Notes: generated by a model not told the origin, from the sequence alone. A DNA stretch of 64,000 bases from Mytilus edulis (GCF_963676685.1 NC_092353.1:6290207-6354206); one strand, 5' to 3'; positions 1-12,013 are shown, numbered from the stretch's first letter. Program-made: numbers and translations.

Positions 1-600
1 CTCAAACGAAATTTTTTAAACAAATCTAAAGTTGCTAAATTGCAAGTTTACGACTGTTATTGATGCCTAATATACCTGCTGTATATATTAATTGTAAATT
101 ACTGAATTTCAAGTAATTTGGTGATTTAAAACATTTTATCGATGATAGCAAAATGTCTTTTTTTCCCTGATGAGTCTTATGTAGACGAAACGCGCGTCTG
201 GCGTACTAAATTATAATCCTGGTACTTTTGATAACTATTTACACCACTGGGTCGATGCCACTGCTGGTGGACGTTTCGTCCCCGAGGGTATCACCAGCAC
301 AGTAGTCAGCACTTCGGTGTTGACATGAATATCAATTATGTGGTCATTTTTATAAATTTCCTGTATTTCAAAACTTTGAATTTTTCGAAAAACTAGGGAT
401 TTTCTTGTCTCAGGAATAGATCACCTTAGCCGTATTTGGCACAACTTTTTGGAATTTTGGATCCTCAATGCTCTTCAACGTTGTACTTGTTTGGCTTTAT
501 AACTATTTTGATATGAGCGTAACTGATGAGTCATATGTAGACGAAACGCGCGTCTGGTGTACTAAATTATAATCCTGGTACTTTTGATAACAATTTCCCG
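1..600 (+). repeat. Tandem partial dimer of a ~356-bp dispersed mussel repeat
   Basis: The word GATGAGTC followed by GTAGACGAAACGCGCGTCTGG occurs at 169 and again at 525, a period of 356 bp. The second unit runs from about 240 (ACCACTGGGTCGATG) to 600. Related single copies lie at 46120-46400 (plus) and 38790-38960 (minus). I recognise this from memory as a common Mytilus repeat. No coding capacity is seen; the 80-codon open frame at 610-852 has no recognisable features. Confidence 0.75.
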
Positions 601-1429
601 TGGTTTCGTTTGTTGTTGTTTGTTTTTGTATGGCTTTTTCGAAGCTGTTTTAACAATTTAGTTTTGCTTATTTGTATGGAAATACGAACCTTACACTTTA
701 ACTGGTTTATCGGTGAACTATATATTATCTATATTATCTTTACAATTTTTAAATTTTTTACTCGTGATAACAGTTTATTGTGGTATCATTTTATCGTATA
801 TTTTGATCTGCTGTTTCTCCTTAAACCTCAACATTTGGTAGTCAGATCATAGTATGCTCAACTGTGAGTTAGTAAAATGTGTTCAAGGGTCTTCTACCTT
901 GTGAACTGTCATATTGAAACTCCGGACTGCCAGCTTTGTTCAAATCAAGTTCCATATAAAACAACATGTTCACGATCTGATATAACCACGTCATTTGGTA
1001 TCTAGTTTAGAGTTGTATCATTTGCATTATTCATACCACATATGTATTAGAAAAACAATCTGACGATGGACACCGATAAAAAAAGTGCACTACTGCATTA
1101 TCTAATATCAGCAAATTAAGTTAAGCTTATTTTCTGTAACTATAGGCATTCATTATATTGAGTACGACATCAACAAAGCAACAACAACACATAAACGGCA
1201 AGTAACAAGTATATTCGTTTCATCATTCTCATTTTGCTTAGTTTGCCCTGACACCGTATCTAACATCGGACTGAGTCTTTTTTCAAACTGAGTTTTACTG
1301 TGAGTATTGTGATGTGTGCGTTATTCCCACATTAGCTAGAGTTATAGCAGAAGGGTTGGGATATCTCTGAAAAAACAGTTTGACCCGGTCGTATTTGTGC
1401 GCTTGTCTGGAGTTAGGAATCTCTGGTCG
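601..1429. other. AT-rich sequence without recognised gene
   Basis: I see no gene here. Bases 880-960 resemble 45690-45770 (shared words CTTGTGAAC and AAACTCCGG, then CAGCTTTG), so part of the stretch is an old dispersed repeat. Confidence 0.5.
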
Positions 1430-1556
1430 TTAATTTGATAGTCTTGTTTGTTCTTTTTAAATTTTGGTTTATTTATATGTTTCGGTGTTTAGTGTGACGT
1501 CTATTGCCGCTGAACAAGTATACATTTGGGAGCTAGCTGAAGCCTGCCTCCGGATG
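1430..1556 (+). repeat. Degraded 3' tail of a Penelope-like element
   Basis: The stretch GTGTGACGTCTATTGCCGCT through AGCTGAAGCCTGCCTCCGG parallels the tail read on the minus strand of the element at 6243-9214 (GGGGCCAGCTGAAGGACGCC) and the plus-strand copy near 47290-47350. It is short and diverged. The following 1557-1974 shows no gene. Confidence 0.5.
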
Positions 1557-1974
1557 CAGAAATTTTGGTATTTTGACTAACAATTATATTTAATCGTATG
1601 TTTATTTTTAACTTCTGTGATACACATTTTCATTTAGACTATGTCTCCATTCTACGTGTAGGCATTAACATGTTGTACTTGGCAGTATGAGACATCTGAG
1701 TAAAGTTACTTTCTGTGTTTATTACTTGTATATGATCTGTAAGTTTTTAGTGAATGAATTAATCATGTTAAACATGTTAATGTTGCTGGTCTTCCCATAA
1801 ACAATTATTTCTGAATTTACGAAGAACAATCATTAAAAACTATGATTACCTGTTTATATAGTCTATATATGACAATCTAAAATACTTATTTGTAAGTTAC
1901 AGTTTTTTAAAACACGACAAACATATCAGTTCATTTGAAAAAGAATCGTTTTGCCATAAATTGTTTTTGTGATA
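1557..1974. other. No gene seen
   Basis: AT-rich DNA with no open frame, inverted repeat or tandem array that I can support. Confidence 0.5.
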
Positions 1975-3095
1975 AAATTGAGAATAGAAAAGGGGAATGT
2001 GTCAATGAAACAACAAACCGATTAAAGAGCAGATAACAGCCGAAGGCTACCGATGGTTCTTCAATGTAGCGAGAAATCCTGTACCCGGAGACGTGCTACA
2101 GCTGGTCCTTAAACAAAAATATATATAAGTTCAGTGATAATGGACGTCATATTAAAATCCGCTATATATATATAAAAGAAACTAAAATTAGAAATCATGA
2201 AAGACTAACAAAGGACAGAAGTAAATAGTTGTCGTGGTTAAGCATGTTTTGAGACCTCAACCTTCCCCCTATAAATCTAGCCAATGTAGAAAAATCAAAC
2301 ACACAACAATACGCACAGTTGAATTCAATTTAAAAGAAGTCCGAGTCCGATGTCAAAATAAGTAACAAAAGAAACTAAACAAAATGGCAATGATACATAA
2401 ATTTACATTAGACTACTAGGAGTTACTGACACGCTTTAGCTCCAGACCTCAATTAAACTGAATGAAAAATTATGTCTGTATCAAATGAATATCAAGCACA
2501 ATCCCTCCCGTAAGGGGTATAGTTTTATACCATCATAAATTATATGAGAAGAAATTATATAACCCGTATCATGCAAACAACTGGTTTTAGAAAAAAATGT
2601 GTTTATTTCCGATGCAAAGACACTATAAGTGAATCAATATTAAAGCCAAAATATGCAATCTTTAATAACCTGACAACAGTATCGTAACTATATCCCTTCT
2701 TTATAGGTCTGTTTAAATGTTTTTTAGATTTTGAGGTGAATGCCGAAATTTTATGTTTTGCCTTGTAAAGAATATTACCATAACAATATTGGATACGAAA
2801 AATCTGAACGTATAAGATGTATGCATGTTGAATTATATTTACGAATGATGTCCTTGTACTGATGATCAATTTAGAAAAGGTTTTGAATAGTTTGTGATAT
2901 CGATACCGATATCGATGGTGTTATAATGGTTCAGTAAAACATAAATTTCTTTCACTAAAATATTATACGCTGTTACATACACGAGCAAACTGTACAAGTT
3001 GAGATTAACACTATAAGATGGTAACGGGGTCACCATCTAAAAATGGATTATTAACGATAGGAAATGAAAAGTCATCTATTTTATCATAAAGTTTA
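1975..3095 (-). mobile_element. 5'-truncated Penelope-like element copy (C-terminal coding end and 3' tail)
   Basis: Read on the minus strand, this segment is collinear with 6243-7372 of the larger copy. It begins at about 3095 in the DKxDDFSFPIVN part of the reverse transcriptase C-terminus and ends at about 1975 in the tail GACACATTCCCC/CTCAATTTTA type sequence. An 88-codon remnant frame (2869-2603) preserves the GNILYKAK and IAYFGFNIDSLI words of the C-terminal region. Stops and frame breaks show it is dead. It is truncated at its 5' end, as expected for target-primed insertion. Confidence 0.75.
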
Positions 3096-3505
3096 CCCTC
3101 TCTGAGCACTAGAGATCACTCTTTGGTTTTGCTGGGTTAGTTGTGCCCCGCTTTTAGTTATGTTGTGGTATGACGGCTGTTCATTTTGTCGTGTGTATTT
3201 TTTATTTTTTTTTTCTCGCTATGTTATCTGCTTCGCCACGATTGGTATGTTCAATATCATTGATTGATTGGTTGATGTTTCTTTTACGACACATTTATAC
3301 AATGGAAGAAGTATAGTCATTGGTGAGATCACATGAAAGTCATCTAGCTATTTTTGTAATATTTGTAATTTTCCCTTTTTTCATATTATCGTGGTTGCCT
3401 GTTAATTTGGATTTTCATTTTTGTTTGGTTTTGTCTCTAGTCCTAAATTGTACCTATATAATTGATAAGTGGCCTCTTTGTATAAATATTCTTTTTTTAA
3501 TTCAA
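3096..3505. other. T-rich sequence without recognised gene
   Basis: No gene is seen. Bases 3350-3505 weakly resemble 49060-49215, which suggests the homologous repeat that follows extends leftward in degraded form. Confidence 0.4.
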
Positions 3506-4240
3506 AGATGATCAAACTTTAACAGAATGAAATATATTTTACATTTTATTCATATAAAATATCAGACAACCCGATACATTAATCTGTAGTATTTATCTAT
3601 TCAGTAACAATTTTGAATACGGCTGACATGATACTTCCAAAAAAAACCCACATTTAATTGCTTACCGGGTACCTTGATTAAACTAATTGACTATAAGTGC
3701 ATTTCGTTATGCCAAAGTATAACATCATTCACATAAAGTAGTGTTACACACAGTCTGTTTTATTGTTCCACTCAAGACGCGTTAACAAATCAAAGCCAGG
3801 AACATGTTAAGTGATATGAAGTTTTCAATAAACTTGTAAACACTGAATTCATTACTTCAAGCACTACATTCATGATTTATATTTTCGTTCTTACATTTTG
3901 TAACTGCATTCTGATAGCAAATTGAGCTGACAAACGGACTATCTTGCAAGCAGTTTAAAGTGATACTATTAATTTATTTATTTTTATGGGTATCATTTCA
4001 TGGATTGAACTAAACTTACATTTTCATGGAAATTTGATTTCGTGGTTATGCCGATCTCTGCATACACAGCATATATAAATAAGCTAGTTGTCTTGCAGTG
4101 AAATATTATTGCGAGCATTACAATAATATTTGGTAGCAAAGAAATCATTACGTATGCGCGCAGCTTTGAATTCATTTGCTCGAATATATTTATAAGTTAA
4201 AAACCCGTTAAAATAAGTAAATTCAGTCTCATTATAAAAA
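3506..4240. repeat. Dispersed repeat homologous to 49215-50290
   Basis: Bases 3510-4073 align in the same orientation with 49215-49754 (shared words include AACAGAATGAAATATATTTTA, GGAACATG, and GATCTCTGCATACA). The match resumes at 4085-4230 against 50160-50290 (CATTGCGCG-like then ATGCGCGCAGCTTT). The second copy carries about 400 extra bases at this break. On the minus strand the words CCACGAAATCAAAT and CCATGAAAAT are those of a known bivalve repeat family (from memory). Short open frames here contain stops relative to the other copy. Confidence 0.6.
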
Positions 4241-5220
4241 ATAATCATATTTTTTATAAAAATATAATTAAACGGCATATTTCTTCCATTTCAACCATCC
4301 TTTGAAGTTCTTACACCTCAAAATCATAAAACGGCGAAATTGTGTCCACGGCGAATATGAGAGCCCCACTCTACATGTATTCGTTCGCAACCAGAAAGCA
4401 CGTGAGATTGATCTCGTTGCATCATACATTATTTAATTTCTATAACATTTGGATCCTGTTTATTTACATGATTTATATATAATAGTTTTATTTGACATCA
4501 TTCAATTTTTATCGGTGATAACTGTATCGCCATGCATAGTCTCAAGTTTCGATTTCACCAAAAGAACCATTTTTACTGTTGATCTAGATTTATCCGTTGA
4601 ACTACACGTGTGATGTGTATTACGTAATGTTGACTGTATTGCTGTTGTGTTTCATTCCGCCGTTACCTATATTGGACTTTTTTAAAAACGTAATTATATT
4701 TACTGTACTGTGTTTTGGTGATAGCTGTATCGCCATGGGTTTTGATGACTTCCAAGAAGACCTATTTTAGAGAAAAGCTGATGACTTTATTCTGTACGAG
4801 AACATATTATTTTTAACTATGTTGATTTTATGAATCCAGATACTTTTCATGTTAATTTTGATCTACCGTAACGTTATTTGTTTACTTTGAAATTAAGCTA
4901 ATGTGCATGTGTTTATCATTTAGCGGTGTGATATTTATCCTAAATAATACCTTATTAAATTTAAGAGTTTAAGGTCTCTGATGATACTATTAAATTTGTA
5001 TTCAGCTATTTATGATGAGTTCAGTTTGTCCATGTTGTCTAGTAGGAAATGCCATTGATATGTGTGTATCACTGTTAGTGTTTGTGTGAAAGTAATGAGT
5101 GCATAAGGTCATCCGAGGGAGGAGTCCGAGATGCCAGACTTTCGGTTTTGCAGCGTTGATACGTTTTTTTTAAATGGTTACTAAAGTGTCGAAAGATTGA
5201 CTTTATTCATGTAAACTTTT
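4241..5220. other. No gene seen
   Basis: AT-rich DNA. The phrase GGTGATAACTGTATCGCCATG occurs near 4513 and again, slightly changed, near 4718, so a short internal duplication is present. Nothing else is supportable. Confidence 0.45.
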
Positions 5221-5509
5221 AATTTGGAAATGATTATAAATTGTATTTTTTTAACACATAAACATGTTGACCATTGTAAAAAAGTTTGTAATTTTTTGTT
5301 TTGTGGGCGGGATGTTAAATATATCAGTATGTATGGTAAAACTTGTAAACTTTTTGTAAACTTTTTATTTCACCAAAGGCCTCACATAAGGCATAATAGT
5401 ACAATAAATTTAACAAACAATAAATTTAACAAACAATAGTAATGCATGAACTAACATATATACATATGAAGTAGGTGTATGCAGATGAAAGAGTAATATC
5501 CATATATTA

Positions 5510-6242
5510 TCATTTAAATACAGACATAACAATTTTGCAAAATTTTGCCAACCCAACAAGTACATACTTATCTTGACTATTCATTAAATTTGACAGGCTT
5601 ACAGTATTTTTGTTTTTATATATATGATCAGGTATAAACTTAAGTCTTTCTTGAGTAAAAAAGTTACCATTAAATATATAATGAAATTCATCACCCAGTT
5701 CTTGCTTATTACAAAGATCACAAATTCTTTCAGCTCTATTGATACTAAAAAATCTACCAGCTTCAATTGGCAATTTATGGCTACCGCATCTAAATTTAAT
5801 AAGATTATACATCAAGTCAGGTGGAAGAACATTGAGGTAATTCTCAAATTTAAAATCAGATTTATAAGTACTGTAATTTATACACTTTGGTGAGTCATAT
5901 ACATGTACTTTTAATTTCCAACCTTCTACAAATTTTTCATGAAGAACTTGCTTTACATTTTTAGAAAGGCTTATATTTCTTAATACAGATTGGTCATACC
6001 AATAATTTCCATAACCACATTCAATTAAAATATCTTTTTATATAATAACCATTTAGAATGGTACACATCACCTTCATTCAGTTTATGCAACATATCATAC
6101 AATGTTCGAGATATTTTCTCTTTCTTGCCATTTAAAATTCGCTGCCAAAAACCAACCATTCTAGCTTTAATATATATAGACATGGGTGTTCTACCAAGTT
6201 CGCCATATACAATATAGTTTGGCGTACATTTTTTAACCTTTA
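5510..6242 (-). pseudogene. LINE C-terminal region beyond the nested insertion
   Basis: The minus strand continues the LINE reading: KCTPNYIVYGELGRTP at 6236 downward, ARMVGFWQRIL, then across a small frame change NYWYDQSVLRN. It ends with RCGSHKLPIEAGR and RICDLCNKQELGDEFHYIF at 5815-5510. The CxxC-x-H arrangement in this last part is the usual C-terminal zinc-knuckle-like end of such mollusc LINEs. It has no start codon of its own, which fits a severed ORF. Confidence 0.8.
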
Positions 6243-6889
6243 ATAAAATTGAGAATGGAAATGGGGAATGTGTCAAAGAGACAACAACCCGACCAAAGAA
6301 AAAAACAACAGCAGAGGGTCACCAACAGGTCTTCAATGTAGCGAGAAATTCCCGCACCCGGAGGCGTCCTTCAGCTGACCCCTAAACAAATATATACTAG
6401 TCCAGTGATAATGAACGCCATACTAATTTCCAAATTGTACACAAGAAACTAAAATTAAAATAATACAAGACTAACAAAGGCCAGAGGCTCCTGACTTGGG
6501 ACAGGCGCAAAAATGCGGCGGGGTTAAACATGTTTGTGAGATCTCAACCCTCCCCCTATACCTCTAACCAATGTAGAAAAGTAAACGCATAACAATACGC
6601 ACATTAAAATTCAGTTCAAGAGAAGTCCGAGTCTGATGTCAGAAGATGTAACCAAAGAAAATAAACAAAATGACAATAATACATAAATAACAACAGACTA
6701 CTAGCAGTTAACTGACATGCCAGCTCCAGACTTCAATTAAACTGACTGAAAGATTATGATTTCATCATATAAACATCAGGCACAATCCTTCCCGTTAGGG
6801 GTTTAGTATCATACCAACATAACATATATGAGAAGAACATAACCCGTGTCATGCCAACAACTGTTTTTAGAATAAATGTGTTTAGTTCC

Positions 6890-9214
6890 GATGCAAAGAC
6901 CTTATCAGTGACTCAATATTAACGCCAAAATATGCAATCTTTAATGACTTGACAACAGTATCGTAATTATATCCCTTCTAAATAAGTCTATTCAAAGGTT
7001 TTGTAAGTTTCTGAGGTGAATACTGACACCTTTGTGCTTTATAAAGAATATTTCCATAAAAAATTGGATGTGAAATACCTGAACGTATCAGAAGTCTGCA
7101 TGTTGAGCTATATTTACGAATGATGTCTTTATACCGATGATAAAATTTAGTAAATGTTTTGACTAGTTTGTGATATCGAAAACCCTGGTGTAATAATTTT
7201 TCAGTAAAACATAAATTTCTCTCGTTAAAATCTTAAACATTGTTACATACACGAGCGAATCGTACAAGTTGAGATATATAAACACCGTAAGATGGTGACA
7301 TGGGAACGTCACCATCTAAAAACGGATAATTAACGATAGGAAATGAAAAATCATCCCTTTTATCATAAATTTTAGTATTCAGCTTTCCATTAGTGATATA
7401 GATATCAAGATCGAGAAAAGGGCAGTGGTCATTGTTAGTATTAGCTTTATTTAAAGTAAGTTCAACAGGATAAATTTCATTAATTTACATACTGAAGTCG
7501 TCATTATTGAGAGCCAAAATATCATCCAAATATCTAAAAGTATTATTAAATTTGTTTATCAGATGTTGTTTCGATGGGTCTTTGCTTATTTTTGTCATAA
7601 ATTGTAACTCATAACAACACAAAAACAGGTCCGCAATAAGTGGTGCACAGTTAGTCCTCATTGGAATTCCGATAATCTGACGATATACGGAATCCCCAAA
7701 GCGAACAAAAATGTTATCTAGTAAAAATTCAAGGGCATATATAGTATCAAAGCATGTCCAATTACCATAGTTTTTTTGTTTATTGCTACTAAAAAATGAC
7801 CTAAAAGAGTTTGAACATATATATTCACATTCTGATTTTTTGAATGCCCATTTAAGGAGGTAGACCTAGGTTAAGGGAAATAACTCTTAAAATCCTCAGT
7901 ACGTTTGTGTCAGCCATTTTCATAAATATGTTCTAAGCTTCTAGGATACATAGATTATTTCCAATCTGTTTCAGAAAAATGCTTAAATTTCATTGAGGAA
8001 ACTTGACTTTTACAAACGCATAGCTGATTTAAAGAGTTATCTTCCTGAACCAAGGTCTACCTCCTTAATTAGGTGTGTGAATTTTTTCTTAATGAGAATG
8101 TGAGGCAATGTGGTATACAGGGTAGAAAAATCAAAACTTTGAACATATTCAAAATCATCAATATAAGCATGCAATTTATCAAGTACTTCCAACGAGTTCT
8201 TGACACTCCAAAAGTAATTTATTCCACTATTTTCGAATGCCTTATTTGAACAATTTATTATCAGGTTTTTAATTGTACCAAGTGTGCTGGTAAGAAGAAT
8301 AGACAATTTATTAGTTGAACAATGGCTTGAAGACGAAATAAATCTATATTTGTAAGGGGTTTTGTGTAGCTTCGGAAGCCAATACATAGTTGGGACTTTC
8401 ATTGTATTTGGCTCTGCTTGTAAAGCGGTGGCTAAAAGTTTATGTTTGTTACAGATTTCGTTTTCTGAAAATGGAGTCAGTTGGAATGTTGGTGAATTGG
8501 TGATTTCCTTTTTTAGAACCTCGATGTAAAATTTACGTCAAACAATAATAATATTATTAGCAGCTTTATCGGCCGAGACAAAAACAAATTCCTTGGCTAG
8601 TTCTTTTAGTTTATGTTTGATACGAGAAATAGGTTTGTTGTGGTTATTGTTTATAGTAAAATGTTCTTAAAAATGTTGAATACGTATATCAACTATCTTC
8701 ATTACTGAATTAAAAAAAGAGTCCAAAGATTTTTTGTCAGCTTTTTCCCGTTTTATCCATTTCATACAGTAAGTATGGAGTGAGTCGTGGATGATATTAC
8801 GACAGTCATTCCAATTAATAATTGACGGGGGACGATATTTAGGTCCTTTACTGAGGAATGATTTTAACTCTCGGTCTTGAACGATGTTAAGATCTCCTGT
8901 TATAACATGGGAAATGGGTCCATAAATATATTCGGAATTACTGCAATTACATGAAGTAGGTGTTTTTTCACTGATATTAACATCTTTACACAATTGACTA
9001 TAATTAAACACAAATTTCCGGGTAGATTTCTTGTAAATATAACGAATAAGAGGTAGCTCAGTATTGTCAAAATATCCAGGAATTTGTTCTTTAACAGAAT
9101 GGTCGTTAAATATACCGGCAATATTTACAAAATCAAAGCCTTTATTGACATACTTAATTTTAATAAAATGTTTTTTATGATCTTCAGGGCGATCAATTTT
9201 GGGAAATATATATA
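6890..9214 (-). pseudogene. Reverse transcriptase of the nested Penelope-like element
   Basis: The first frame (9221-8667, 184 codons) contains RPEDHKKHFIKIKYVNKG, a CNCSN motif, HVITGDLNIV and KGPKYRPPSIINW, the N-terminal signature of a mollusc RT family. Then come VSADKAANNI (about 8570), YWLPKLHKTPYKYRFISS and FDFSTLYTTLPH (8402-8069). After the MITE, the RT continues with GIPM-TNCAPLIADLF (about 7660), RYLDDILALNND (about 7530, catalytic YLDD), PFLDLDIYI, DKRDDFSFPIVNYPFLDG and SPSYGVYISQL (about 7270). There are few in-frame stops, including one just after the YLDD block, so the copy is relatively young. Confidence 0.75.
7856..8064. mobile_element. 209-bp TTAA-flanked MITE inserted in the Penelope-like RT
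   Basis: Both ends carry GGAGGTAGACCT as inverted repeats. The similarity extends to about 38 bp with five mismatches (… ATAACTCTT … in both arms). TTAA flanks the element at 7852-7855 and 8065-8068. TTAA duplication with a short non-coding body is typical of piggyBac-type (or Kolobok) MITEs. It splits the RT between the HLIKE segment and the GIPM segment. Confidence 0.85.
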
Positions 9215-9215
9215 T

Positions 9216-11051
9216 TTGCAAAATTCTAAATGCAAAGACTCAATAATGTCATTATTTTCATAACCCCATACTTCTGCACCATATAACAAAATAGGTGCCA
9301 CCATCGCATCAAATAATTGTAACAAAATATCTATTGGCAAACTAAGCTTTCTCGCTTTACATAAAACATAGAACATAGCTTTTCTAGCTTGATGTACAAG
9401 TCTAGCCTTATTTTTGTGAAAAGTACCTTTTCAAGAAAAAACTGTACCCAAATATAGAAAATCATCTAACACAGCTATTGGTTCATTGTTATAGAAAAAT
9501 TCAGTGTTTTCACACTGTCTGTTTTTTGAAAATATCACAATATTGGTTTTGGCTACATTAACACTAAGCTTCCATGTTTCACAATAGAAATACATGGCAT
9601 TTAATGCAGATTGTAATTCAGTAGCAGACTCAGCAAATATAACAGTATCATCAGCATATAATAACAAATACAGTTTAAAGAAAACTTCAATATCATCATT
9701 ATCAAATAATAAATGAGACATATTACATATATCAGAGAGACCATTATAAGCATGTGACAAAAAAATCTGTCAAATCATTTAGAAAAATTGAGAACAATAA
9801 AGGTAAGAGATTCTCACCCTGTCGAACTCCTACATTTGAGGCAAAAAATTCTGAAAAGTTGCTACCAGATCTAACACAAGACTAAGCATTTTTATACAAG
9901 TTTTGTACAATAACAAGCATTTTACCGTCAATACCATTACGTAACAGTTTTTTGCCATAATAATACCCTGTTTACAGAATCAAAAGCTTTTCGATAATCT
10001 ACAAAAGCACAGTACAGTTTTTTCCTTCTAAATAAATACATATCAATAAGGCATTTTAAATTAAAAATATGGTCAACAGTACCATAGCCTTTCCGAAAAC
10101 CGGCTTGCTCTTCACATAATAAACCCAAACATTCAAGGTAATTGAATAATCTGTTATTAAGAATACATGTAAATAGTTTGCCATAACAACTAAGTATAGT
10201 GATACCTCTATAATTGTCCGCACTTGCAGGGTCACCTTTGTTTTTGTATATTGGACATATAAAACCTCGAGACCAAGAATCTGGTACAATACCACTTTAA
10301 AAAATAATGTTAAAAATCTTGACATAAACAGGCAATAATTTGACAGCTCCATGTTTCAAAAATTCATTTAGTATCATATCATTACTACAAGCTTTATCAT
10401 TCTTTAATGTTTTTATAGCATCTACAACATCTTTTTCACCTATAGGCTCATTAATAACAGTATTATATTCTGTAACATTATCTGGTAAAACAATATCAAT
10501 ATCATTTACAACATTGTTTAAATTTTTAAAATGCTCAAAAAATACATTCTTAGCTACTTTTTGCTGGGTAGCTTTACCGTTTTCACAACCTTTATTTAGT
10601 AGTAACCAATATGATTTAGGATCTGAGGTACGCAGACCTCTGAGTTTACCTATAAACGCCTTTTGAAATTCACAAAATTGTTTTTTCAGTATATTCTTAT
10701 ATTCCTTGCTTTTACGTACCAAATCATTGTGATTAACAACAGAACGTACTCTATAATGGTATTTTTTTGCTTTACGATAAGCCTTGCGTTTTGTATAACA
10801 TTCACTGCTAAAATATTTTTTACAATGATTATATTTTTTACAACCATGTTTCTTGACATTGCTAGTAGGTTTAATCAACATATCAGTACATTCAGCAGCA
10901 TTCTTAATAATACTATTACAATTTTCAACTATATCATTAATTGTTACAATGTTTGTATTTTTGGGATCAATGTCTCCCAGTCTAACTAAAAGTTCATCTA
11001 TCTTGTTAACATCTAGGTTTTCTTGGAATACTGCAGCCCGGTCTCTATACC
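9216..11051 (-). pseudogene. LINE reverse transcriptase, frameshifted
   Basis: From 11051 downward the minus strand gives a basic linker (10881-10297, 194 codons, ending with NDKACSNDMILNEFLK). Then, in shifted frames, come NYRGITILSCYGKLF (about 10215), EEQAGFRKGYGTVDHIF with FVDYRKAFDSV (10128-9937, RT motif A), GVRQGENL (motif B region near 9820), and YADD with an LQSALNAM/KTNIVIF stretch (9760-9431, motif C onward). The thumb segment PILLYGAEVWG follows at 9376-9216. All catalytic motifs are recognisable, but at least three frame changes occur. The reading stops abruptly where the Penelope-like element enters. Confidence 0.85.
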
Positions 11052-11432
11052 ATTAAGGTTTGATGTGTGATTCATTATCACTTTTTTCTCCACACTGAAC
11101 ACAGTCAGATCTACCGGTAGTATCAGCACACTGAGCACAGTCAGATCTAGAACTACCAGTAATGCCACACTGAACACAGTCAGATCTAATATTTGAACAT
11201 AATTTTAAACATACAGGTTTATGCACATCACTAAGAATAGGATCATATGATAATATATCAAAGTCTACAATAGCCCTAAATAATTCAGGAGTTATAATTA
11301 CATAGTCAATTAAAGAATTGTTACATGTAGTTTGACTTACACCCTTATCAGCACAAAACGACCATTTACAAAGAACAATTGAGTACTTTTACATAAATTC
11401 AATAATCTCTTGAACATGGTCAGATTATGTTT
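11052..11432 (-). pseudogene. LINE endonuclease domain, C-terminal remnant
   Basis: One minus-strand frame reads without a stop from about 11432 to a TAA at about 11054. It holds NSLIDYVIITPELF and later SDVHKPV, which match the IDY and SDH-type catalytic end of APE endonucleases of LINEs. It then runs into a Cys-rich linker in which the motif RSDCxQC is repeated three times. The N-terminal two thirds of the domain are missing. The TAA separates it from the downstream linker/RT reading, so the original single ORF is broken. Confidence 0.75.
11088..11200 (-). repeat. Threefold ~37-bp repeat in the LINE linker
   Basis: The plus-strand word CACACTGA(A/G)CACAGTCAGATCT occurs at about 11093, 11130 and 11168. 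On the coding (minus) strand it gives three copies of RSDCxQC, a CxxC unit. The copies are nearly identical, so the expansion is recent or conserved. Confidence 0.8.
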
Positions 11433-11819
11433 CTGTTTGTAAGAGAAAGTTGTTCCCCTTTTGTCAGTATTTTGTATTTATGTTTGTGACGTCATCTTTG
11501 TCTGATTAAAATGTAGAAATGGAAGCTGAAGTGTTTTTATGTATCCGTATATAATCCCCTCCATCCAGGCTACCAGAGCTATCTAGTCTGTAATACATGA
11601 ACCAAATCAAGAACAAATCTATAGAACCATCAATATGTTACGAGTATCCGAGTACTATAATTGACCTTGAGTAGTCCTTCCGAGTGAGTACTCGTGTACT
11701 TGTTTATATCCCTACTTTTAAAACAATTTTTACTATTAAAAAGTTTTTTAACGTGCAGTGAAAAATACTTTATGCATGTTCAGGAGAATAACACATTAGA
11801 TAAAGATAGTAAATAGGTC
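11433..11819. other. No gene seen
   Basis: Mixed-composition DNA upstream of the truncated LINE. Nothing supportable. Confidence 0.5.
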
Positions 11820-11833
11820 TGGTCTTGTAGATA

Positions 11834-11999
11834 GTCCTATAACATATGACTTCGCATTTTTATTCAACTTTTAACGTTTTTATACTGATATTTTCATTTT
11901 TTTATTTTTTTTAATGCGGAACATTGATAGTAAAAAATTTATATCAGAACAATAAATAGAAAGATTAAATAATGCCCCCGTGGTCATATGTTATAGGAC
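11834..11999. mobile_element. 166-bp MITE with GTCCTATAACATATGAC ends
   Basis: Perfect 17-bp terminal inverted repeats (GTCCTATAACATATGAC at 11834; its complement ending at 11999) enclose AT-rich non-coding DNA. The flanks carry a 14-bp direct repeat with one mismatch, T(G/A)GTCTTGTAGATA, at 11820-11833 and 12000-12013. This is longer than most DNA-transposon duplications, so either the duplication is unusual or the site was already repeated. Confidence 0.7.
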
Positions 12000-12013
12000 T
12001 AGTCTTGTAGATA

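Larger units (their letters stand above)
6243..9214 (-). mobile_element. Penelope-like retroelement nested in the LINE
   Basis: About 2.97 kb inserted in the LINE coding region on the same strand. The coding part runs 9214 to about 6890 and the long 3' tail from 6890 to 6243. The tail ends with the words GTTGTCTCTTTGACACATTC and CATTTCCATTCTCAATTTTA, which recur alone at 15640-15830, 47166-47475 and 47725-47835. No clear target-site duplication was found; both junctions are AT-rich. It is itself interrupted by a MITE at 7856-8064. Assignment to Penelope-like elements is from RT motifs recalled from memory; no GIY-YIG domain is visible. Confidence 0.75.
5395..11432 (-). mobile_element. 5'-truncated LINE (APE-type non-LTR retrotransposon) split by a nested insertion
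   Basis: On the minus strand the order is: the end of an AP-endonuclease domain (11432-11052), a linker, a reverse transcriptase (about 10880-9440), a thumb/post-RT region (9376-9216), then after a 3-kb insertion the C-terminal region (6242-5510) and an AT-rich tail with the duplicated word AATAAATTTAACAAAC near 5400-5440. Removing the insertion lets the protein read on from LHLEFCK to LKVKKCTPNYIVYGELGR, a typical continuous LINE segment. Several frameshifts and stops mark it as inactive. Homology drops out at about 11432, so it is 5'-truncated. The clade is not decided. Confidence 0.85.
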
